Below are positions 22,947-28,312 of a stretch of DNA of 28,312 nucleotides, in pieces. Source of the DNA: Thermoplasmatales archaeon (GTDB taxonomy: Archaea > Thermoplasmatota > E2 > DHVEG-1); contig JAGMDE010000004.1 in assembly GCA_023128855.1 (NCBI GenBank), positions 1-28,312 on the forward strand. The letters run 5' to 3'. The notes beneath the pieces are model-generated. The model ran no database searches, had not been told where the DNA came from, and worked only from the letters and a program-made list of their open reading frames with translations. Made by a program: the position numbers and the translations under genes. Positions within the stretch are counted from its first letter, which is position 1, and each line of letters opens with the position of its first letter.

Positions 22947-23678
22947 CTAAAGCTCTTCATATTCCATACTAAAAGACGCAGTAGAAGAATCAGATTCAGG
23001 TGTTTTTATATCTCTTAATTCACTCAATCTTATTGTTTCAAAATCTAATTCTTTATCCTCTAAAAGTCTTCTGATACCAGGAATATGGCCATCCCCTACT
23101 ACTGCAATAACCTTTTCATGCTGTTCATTAGCTACAGCTAATTGTTGCACCATGTATAGATTACGTTCATCTATTAATACACGCTTGAGGGTAGGGAATT
23201 TCTTTCCTATTTGTTCAATATATGTATCAAAATTCTTCTCAAAATTTTTAAGTTCTTTTTCAACTCTTTTTTTACTTACAAAAAGTCCACCAAAACCAGT
23301 AAACATTAACTTGATTTTTTCAGAAAACGACATAGTTTTAAGCATACGGGTAAACAATCGCTGTGCGTTCATATCAATGAAAGCAATTGGGAGTTGATGA
23401 CTACGAGCATAATTAATTGATGTCAACATCTCCGCCCCAGCAGTAACACCGTATTCATTTGCCATCCCCTCCTGGAATCTGGCTAGTAGTTTATAGAGCG
23501 CTGGAACATTTTTATTCATTTTTTTATAAGCCTCAGGATCTGATTGCTTGAGCATTAATGCATTGAATCTCTGTTTATCAAGCTCGACACATATTATATT
23601 TGGCTGCTTCTCATCAAAAACGCTAAGAAGTGGTTGAGTAAGATTAAATACGTGTCCAGTTCCTATAAGAGTAATCAT
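22947..23678 (-). CDS. TraB-family protein (TraB/PrgY/GumN type)
   Basis: This 243-residue protein has the TraB family marks: LIGTGHV at the N-terminus (4-10), NIICVELDKQRF, an EYGVTAGAEM segment and a VVGDGHIPGIRRLL segment near the end. The GTGH and GDGH histidines resemble metal-protease-like sites of the Tiki/TraB/EreA group. Archaeal members are often longer with C-terminal membrane helices; this one lacks them and looks soluble. It follows ahcY by 9 bp. Function in archaea is not established, and a peptide-processing role is a family-level guess. Confidence 0.75.
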   Translation of the reverse strand: MITLIGTGHVFNLTQPLLSVFDEKQPNIICVELDKQRFNALMLKQSDPEAYKKMNKNVPALYKLLARFQEGMANEYGVTAGAEMLTSINYARSHQLPIAFIDMNAQRLFTRMLKTMSFSEKIKLMFTGFGGLFVSKKRVEKELKNFEKNFDTYIEQIGKKFPTLKRVLIDERNLYMVQQLAVANEQHEKVIAVVGDGHIPGIRRLLEDKELDFETIRLSELRDIKTPESDSSTASFSMEYEEL

Positions 23679-23687
23679 CTTTTATTC

Positions 23688-25106
23688 CTAATATCTATAA
23701 TGTTCAGATTTATAGGGTCCTTCAACCTTTACACCAATATAATCAGCCTGTTCTTTTGAGAGCTTTGTAAGTTTAACACCGAGTTTTTTAAGATGTAGCC
23801 TTGCAACCTCTTCGTCAAGTATCTTAGGAAGCATATACACACCGAGTTTGTAATCCTTATTCCATAGTTCTATCTGAGCAAGACATTGATTTGTGAATGA
23901 ATTACTCATAACAAAACTTGGATGACCAGTGGCACAACCTAGATTAACAAGACGTCCCTCAGCAAGCATAAAAATCTCGTGTCCATCTGGGAATATATAC
24001 TTATCCACCTGCGGTTTGATGTTTACCTTCCTGATACCAGGTATTTTTTCTAGTTCTGAAACTTGTATCTCATTATCAAAATGACCGATGTTACATACAA
24101 TCGCCTGATCCTTCATCTTTTTCATATGTTCAGCAGTAATAACGTCTCTATTTCCTGTAGATGTAACAAAAATATTTCCTTCATCAAGTGAATCTTCAAT
24201 AGTTTTTACTTCATATCCTTCCATTACCGCTTGTAATGCACAAATTGGATCAATTTCTGTAACAATTACTCGTGCTCCAAAACCACGCATTGCTTGGCAG
24301 CAACCCTTTCCGACGTCGCCATAACCGCAGACAACAACGATTTTACCAGCAACCATTACATCAGTTGCACGTTTTATCCCATCTGCAAGGCTCTCTCTGC
24401 AACCATACAAGTTATCAAACTTAGATTTAGTTACAGAATCATTTACGTTAAAAGCTGGAAACAAGAGCTTATTTTCTTCCAACATTTGATACAAACGATG
24501 AACTCCAGTAGTTGTTTCTTCAGAAACTCCTTTTATGTCCTTAGATATTCTATGCCAGCGCTCTGAGTCCTTCTCATATATTTCTTTTAAACAATTCATT
24601 AATTCTCGAAAGTCTTCACCTTCATTACTGTAATCTTTTTTGAGAATATCTGGATTTTTTTCAACCTCAAATCCTTTGTGAACCATAAGGGTTGCATCGC
24701 CGCCATCATCAACAAGAAGGTTTGGCCCTTTTCCATCTCCGAAATCAAGAGCTCTTTGAGCACACCACCAATATTCTTTTAGATTTTCACCCTTCCATGC
24801 AAAAACAGGGACGCCAGTTTCGGCAATAGCAGCTGCAGCATGGTCCTGTGTTGAAAAGATATTACAACTAGCCCAGCGAACCTCAGCACCTAATTCTTTA
24901 AGTGTCTTGATAAGAACCGCAGTCTGCACTGTCATATGCAAACTGCCCATTGCACGTGCTCCTTTCAATGGTTTTTGAGGGCCATATTTTTTACGAACAG
25001 CCATCAGACCTGGCATTTCCTTTTCAGCAATCTCTATTTCTTTACGCCCAAAGTCTGCAAGACCAATGTCTTTGACTTTATAATCATTCATTTCTGACTC
25101 CATCAT
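23688..25106 (-). CDS. ahcY: Adenosylhomocysteinase (SAH hydrolase), long bacterial/eukaryotic type
   Basis: This 472-residue enzyme converts S-adenosylhomocysteine to adenosine and homocysteine using bound NAD, clearing the product of methyltransferases. Visible marks are GSLHMTVQTAVLI (54-66), NIFSTQDHAAAAI (82-94), NDSVTKSKFDN (222-232), the NAD loop GYGDVGKG (261-268), and the C-terminal KSEHYRY that reaches the neighbouring subunit's NAD site. It carries the roughly 40-residue insertion (about 148-190) and the KxxxYRY tail found in bacterial and eukaryotic enzymes. From memory, the shorter archaeal form lacks both, so this gene was probably acquired. AGGTG before the ATG at 25106 supports this start over the ATG at 25091. 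Confidence 0.92.
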   Translation of the reverse strand: MMESEMNDYKVKDIGLADFGRKEIEIAEKEMPGLMAVRKKYGPQKPLKGARAMGSLHMTVQTAVLIKTLKELGAEVRWASCNIFSTQDHAAAAIAETGVPVFAWKGENLKEYWWCAQRALDFGDGKGPNLLVDDGGDATLMVHKGFEVEKNPDILKKDYSNEGEDFRELMNCLKEIYEKDSERWHRISKDIKGVSEETTTGVHRLYQMLEENKLLFPAFNVNDSVTKSKFDNLYGCRESLADGIKRATDVMVAGKIVVVCGYGDVGKGCCQAMRGFGARVIVTEIDPICALQAVMEGYEVKTIEDSLDEGNIFVTSTGNRDVITAEHMKKMKDQAIVCNIGHFDNEIQVSELEKIPGIRKVNIKPQVDKYIFPDGHEIFMLAEGRLVNLGCATGHPSFVMSNSFTNQCLAQIELWNKDYKLGVYMLPKILDEEVARLHLKKLGVKLTKLSKEQADYIGVKVEGPYKSEHYRY

Positions 25107-25120
25107 AACAACACCTTTTT

Positions 25121-25777
25121 TTATTTTAATATTAGCTTAGCATCAACCACACACAGGTCATCCCCATAAACAAATACAGGGTTTAAATCCATCTGGTCAA
25201 TATGATCTATTAATTCATTTCCAATTTTTGATACCTTCATAACTAGATCAATTACTAATTCTTTATTAGCAGGAATATTTCTAAAACCCTCCAAGAGTTT
25301 TTTTCCTTTAATCTCCTCAATCATTTGTTGTGCATCATATTTATCAATAGGCACAACTCGGAATGTTACATCTTTATAGAGTTCAGTAAAAATACCACCG
25401 ATTCCAAACATAATAGACAGTCCAAATGTTGGATCCTGAACAAGGCCAATAATGATCTCTACGCCTTTTTTTTCCATCTGATCAACGAGAAGATTCTCTT
25501 TTGGGAATTTCTTTTTGAAATCTTTGAATGTCTTTTTGAGTTCAGCCATATCTTTAATATTTAGCTTAACGCCGCCTACATCTGTCTTGTGTAGGATTTT
25601 ACTTGAACAAACTTTTAGTGCAACAGGAAATTTTAATCCAAGATTATTCAAATCTTCAATCTTATTTACCAACTTGTATTTTGTAGTTCTAATACCATAT
25701 GCTTTCAGCAAATCCTTTACTTCGTTTTCAGCAAGAGGTCCTTTTCTTTTTATTAAATTTTTAACGTTTTCTTTCAT
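25121..25777 (-). CDS. acdB: ADP-forming acyl-CoA synthetase, beta subunit (ATP-grasp)
   Basis: This 218-residue protein matches the separate beta subunit of archaeal ADP-forming acetyl/aryl-CoA synthetase. It has an ATP-grasp N-domain (ENEVKDLLKAYGI, PVALKVCSSKILHKTD, GGVKLN), VEIIIGLVQDPTFG, MFGIGGIFTELYKDV and the closing MDLNPVFV...VVDAKLIL. The enzyme makes ATP from acyl-CoA, ADP and phosphate and needs an alpha subunit, which is not in the window. It starts 2 bp after paaK, with AAGGAG inside the last paaK codons as ribosome site. The pairing with a phenylacetate-CoA ligase suggests aryl acids as substrate. Confidence 0.9.
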   Translation of the reverse strand: MKENVKNLIKRKGPLAENEVKDLLKAYGIRTTKYKLVNKIEDLNNLGLKFPVALKVCSSKILHKTDVGGVKLNIKDMAELKKTFKDFKKKFPKENLLVDQMEKKGVEIIIGLVQDPTFGLSIMFGIGGIFTELYKDVTFRVVPIDKYDAQQMIEEIKGKKLLEGFRNIPANKELVIDLVMKVSKIGNELIDHIDQMDLNPVFVYGDDLCVVDAKLILK

Positions 25778-25779
25778 AA

Positions 25780-27081
25780 CTACTCCTTTTTCCTCTTATC
25801 TGTAACACGTTTTGCTTTTAATCCCTCTTGTTGAATACTGTTCGGAGGTAAAACTGTTACCCTTGGTGTAAAGACAATTACTGATTTAATTTCATTTTTT
25901 AGTTGTTTTTCAAGTTCCATCTGGTCAACTTGGCTTAAAGTGGCTTTACTTTCAACTTCCACTGTTAACTGATCAGCATCTCCTTCAGTTGTTAAAACCA
26001 TCCTCCAGTTACCACCAACTGTATTATTTTTCATTAATACAGATTCAATTTGACCAGGGTAAATATTTGTCCCGCGTATAATGATCATATCATCACTACG
26101 TCCCTTTATAGGAGTATGTTTGATGTGCGTTCTTCCACATTCACATACTTTTTCATCATAAAGTTTTGCGATATCTCTAGTTCTATACCTTAATAGCGGC
26201 ATTCCTTCCTTTGTAAGAGTTGTTAATACGATTTCTCCTTCTTCTTCAAACCCTACAGGCTCAAATGTAATTGGGTCTAAACATTCTACAAGGAAATGAT
26301 CCTCCCATAAATGAAGACCATCGTGTTGATCACAATCAGCTGAAACACCTGGGCCGCACATCTCTGTTAAACCATAGATATCATGCACGTCCATATTCCA
26401 AATCTCCATAATTCGCTTTTTTAATCCCGGAGTAAACATTTCAGCTCCAAAAACTCCATTTCTAACTTTTAGTTTCTTTGGATCAAGCCCCATATCAAGT
26501 GCAACTTGAGATAAACGCATTGCATAAGAGGCTACACCTGAGATAAATGTCGTTCCATAGTACTCCATAAGTTTAATCTGTCGCTCAGATTGTCCCATTC
26601 CCGAGGGAATAACAAGTGCACCAACTTTTTGGGCACCATAATGAAAACCAAATGCCCCTGTGAAGGTTCCATAGGGTATTGGATTCTGAAAAACATCTTT
26701 CTTGGTAAGACCAGACATGGAGAGACAACGTGCCATTACCTCAGACCACACTTCAATATCTTTTGGTGTATAACATGCTGTGATAGGAACACCAGTTGTA
26801 CCAGAAGATGCATGAAGTTCTATACAATTATCAAGAGAAGTAGCCATCATACCAAAAGGCATATTGTCTCTAAGATCACTTTTAGTGGTAAACGGTAGCT
26901 TTCGAATATCTTCAAGTGTTTTGATATCACTAGGTGTTATTTTTTTCTCCTTGAATTTCTTTTTATAAAATGGAACATTTTCATAAACGAGGTTTACTGT
27001 TTCTTTTAATCTTTTTAGTTGCAACTCTTTGATTTTTTCCCTAGGCATAGTCTCGTTTTTCTTGTTGAACATATAGTCCAT
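25780..27081 (-). CDS. paaK: Phenylacetate-CoA ligase
   Basis: This 433-residue AMP-forming ligase of the PaaK family has the AMP-binding loop SSGTTGVP (92-99). It also has a YGLTEMCGPG motif, EGEIVLTTL, LLRYRTRDI and CECGRTHIKHTPIKGRSDDMIIIRG, with PNSIQQEGLKAKRV near the end. It activates phenylacetate or related aryl acids to CoA thioesters. GGAG about 9 nt upstream supports the ATG at 27081. It leads the run paaK - acdB - ahcY - traB-like with gaps of 2, 14 and 9 bp. In archaea these ligases often partner with indolepyruvate oxidoreductase, not seen here. Confidence 0.92.
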   Translation of the reverse strand: MDYMFNKKNETMPREKIKELQLKRLKETVNLVYENVPFYKKKFKEKKITPSDIKTLEDIRKLPFTTKSDLRDNMPFGMMATSLDNCIELHASSGTTGVPITACYTPKDIEVWSEVMARCLSMSGLTKKDVFQNPIPYGTFTGAFGFHYGAQKVGALVIPSGMGQSERQIKLMEYYGTTFISGVASYAMRLSQVALDMGLDPKKLKVRNGVFGAEMFTPGLKKRIMEIWNMDVHDIYGLTEMCGPGVSADCDQHDGLHLWEDHFLVECLDPITFEPVGFEEEGEIVLTTLTKEGMPLLRYRTRDIAKLYDEKVCECGRTHIKHTPIKGRSDDMIIIRGTNIYPGQIESVLMKNNTVGGNWRMVLTTEGDADQLTVEVESKATLSQVDQMELEKQLKNEIKSVIVFTPRVTVLPPNSIQQEGLKAKRVTDKRKKE

Positions 27082-27286
27082 AACGTCTTTCTCCGAGCGA
27101 TGGAAACAGAATAGCTATTATAATAGTTTGGCGACCCGATTGAATTTTTCTAAAAAAACATGGTTTGAATGAAAATCTGATACTTTTGGCACTATTATTT
27201 TCACTATTGGAGGCTCATTAGGTAATGCTTTAATATAAATTAAATTAGAGTTTAGTAAATCTAACGTAAATTAAATGTGACAAAAA

Positions 27287-27296
27287 GTTTTAAATA
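27287..27296 (+). promoter_or_regulatory. TATA box for the L15e gene
   Basis: GTTTTAAATA is followed by a predicted start near 27318 and a leader of about 30 nt that carries GGTG 11-14 nt before the ATG. Two AAATTAAAT-type stretches upstream (about 27236-27244 and 27267-27275) add to an AT-rich divergent region of 267 bp in which I see no other gene. Confidence 0.45.
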
Positions 27297-27348
27297 AAGA
27301 ATCCGCTTCCTATGCTCCTACTAACTCCTATAGAATGGTGTATTAATC

Positions 27349-27936
27349 ATGGTAAAAAGTATGTATAATCACGTTAGGGATCAGTGGAAAAAACCTGATA
27401 CCTCTTACAAATCGCCCCAACAACAGCGTCTTATTCAGTGGAGAAAAGACGAGAATTTTTTAAGAGTAGAAAAACCACTCAGAATAGATAGAGCACGATC
27501 ACTTGGATACAAGGCAAAACAAGGTTACATTGTCGCTCGTGCAAGAATTAGACGGGGAAGTCTTAGAAAACCAACTATTAAAGGTGGTAGGAAACCATCT
27601 GCAAAGGGTATTACGAAAATTACAGCCGCTAAGAGTACACAAAGAATCGCTGAGGAACGTACAGCAAAATGTTTCCCAAATATGGAAGTTTTAAATTCTT
27701 ACTGGGTTGGAGAAGATGGCAAACATCATTACTATGAAGTAATACTTGTAGATCCAGTTCATCCATCAATTATGAGAGATCCAAAGATTAAGTGGATCAC
27801 AGATGTTTCAAATAAAAGAAGAGTTCTTCGCGGTAAAACCAGCGCAGGCCAAAAAGGGCGGGGTCTCAGGCATAAAGGTAAAGGTGCAGAAAAAATTAGG
27901 CCTAGCATTCGTGCTAACAAAAGCAGAGGAAAATAA
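27349..27936 (+). CDS. rpl15e: Large-subunit ribosomal protein L15e
   Basis: This 195-residue, very basic protein matches archaeal/eukaryotic L15e from end to end. It begins SMYNHVRDQWKKP and has RIDRARSLGYKAKQGYIVAR, RIRRGSLRKP, RVLNSYWV-like MEVLNSYWVGEDG, and a glycine/lysine-rich end LRGKTSAGQKGRGLRHKG. L15e binds 23S rRNA in the 50S subunit and is absent from bacteria, so it fixes the domain of life of this segment as archaeal. It is transcribed divergently from paaK. Confidence 0.97.
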   Translation: MVKSMYNHVRDQWKKPDTSYKSPQQQRLIQWRKDENFLRVEKPLRIDRARSLGYKAKQGYIVARARIRRGSLRKPTIKGGRKPSAKGITKITAAKSTQRIAEERTAKCFPNMEVLNSYWVGEDGKHHYYEVILVDPVHPSIMRDPKIKWITDVSNKRRVLRGKTSAGQKGRGLRHKGKGAEKIRPSIRANKSRGK

Positions 27937-28029
27937 GTTTTCTGAATGTTAAACATAACAAGACCTCCCTATTTACTTTAACTTCCAGGATCCTTGCCAT
28001 TAGGGTACAAGTTAGGTAACCTTTAAGAG

Positions 28030-28312
28030 ATGAAAGATGATTGGTGGTTGGTGAAACGTTTGAGGAGTAATATAAAATCTATAGTTATAGTATTTTGTTG
28101 TTTAACTATTATTTTTACAGGCTGCTTAGAAGACGGCGAAGATAATGTTGAATCCAAATTACCATTTGATCAAAGTATAGTCGGTTCTCGAAGCAATTTC
28201 AACGGGGGTGGCCGGAGCATAGCTTGGGGTGATAATCTCGTAAAAATTGTTGCTAATGAAAATACAACCTTTACGTATGTCATGGATAAGGATGTTAGTC
28301 CACGGCGGGCAT
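28030..28312 (+). CDS. Secreted lipoprotein, N-terminal part (runs off right edge)
   Basis: The frame is open from an ATG at 28030 to the window edge, 94 codons. It has a basic N-region (VKRLRSNIK), a hydrophobic stretch (SIVIVFCCLTIIF) and a lipobox TGC followed by acidic residues LEDGEDN, so it is likely a lipid-anchored exported protein. An in-frame GTG at 28051 lies about 26 nt after TTTAAG and may be the true start. The remainder (FNGGGRSIAWGDNLVKIV) is not a domain I recognise; a WGDNLV pattern could start a propeller repeat, but too little is visible. Confidence 0.65.
   Translation, partial: MKDDWWLVKRLRSNIKSIVIVFCCLTIIFTGCLEDGEDNVESKLPFDQSIVGSRSNFNGGGRSIAWGDNLVKIVANENTTFTYVMDKDVSPRRA

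Overview
The window reads as a low-GC chromosome segment from an uncultured archaeon. It encodes the archaeal/eukaryotic ribosomal protein L15e, an ADP-forming acetyl-CoA synthetase beta subunit and a TraB-family protein. Several promoters put a TATA box about 25-29 nt before a start codon, as in leaderless archaeal mRNAs. PQQ-propeller/PKD surface proteins and the gene mix suggest Thermoplasmatota, but that placement is tentative.

Region 1 (1-9160) is an accessory, mobile region. A 14-bp core, TGGGCCTGCTGAGA, occurs four times in the same orientation (1133, 2600, 3711, 8721). Its reverse complement looks like the last 14 nt of a tRNA gene, and the fourth copy extends into a T-loop. The cores cut the region into units. 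Left of the first core is an AbiEi/AbiEii type IV toxin-antitoxin operon running off the window. Unit 1 holds one C39-like papain-fold protease and unit 2 holds one AlkA-like DNA glycosylase. Unit 3 (5 kb) holds a nuclease-like protein, a two-TM protein with a possible caspase/CHAT His-Cys pair, a secreted propeller/PKD protein, a ribbon-helix-helix regulator and a tyrosine recombinase whose last codons lie inside the fourth core. Units 1 and 2 carry unrelated cargo in opposite orientations but have similar left ends (about 65 bp) and right ends (16 bp). This looks like a cassette array built by site-specific recombination at a tRNA-derived site, each single-gene cassette with its own promoter. 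I consider it the best candidate here for an undescribed system. A RelE-like toxin remnant and an intact tRNA-Arg(CCT) close the region.

Region 2 (9300-22900) is a surface-glycan locus: a Wzx-like flippase, two methyltransferases, four GT-B glycosyltransferases, two nucleotide-sugar dehydrogenases, and a dehydrogenase/acetyltransferase/aminotransferase trio. The trio, with one of the dehydrogenases, matches the WbpA-B-E-D route from UDP-GlcNAc to UDP-2,3-diacetamido-2,3-dideoxy-glucuronate. Such sugars occur in archaeal N-glycans and bacterial O-antigens. Two very small genes with related C-termini (9312-9461 and 11832-11945) flank the flippase/methyltransferase pair and look like an unrecognised small-protein family.

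Region 3 (22947-28312) is housekeeping: a tightly spaced minus-strand run paaK - acdB - ahcY - traB-like that may read on into the sugar trio, then divergently L15e, then the start of a lipoprotein gene cut by the window edge. The adenosylhomocysteinase is of the long bacterial/eukaryotic type.
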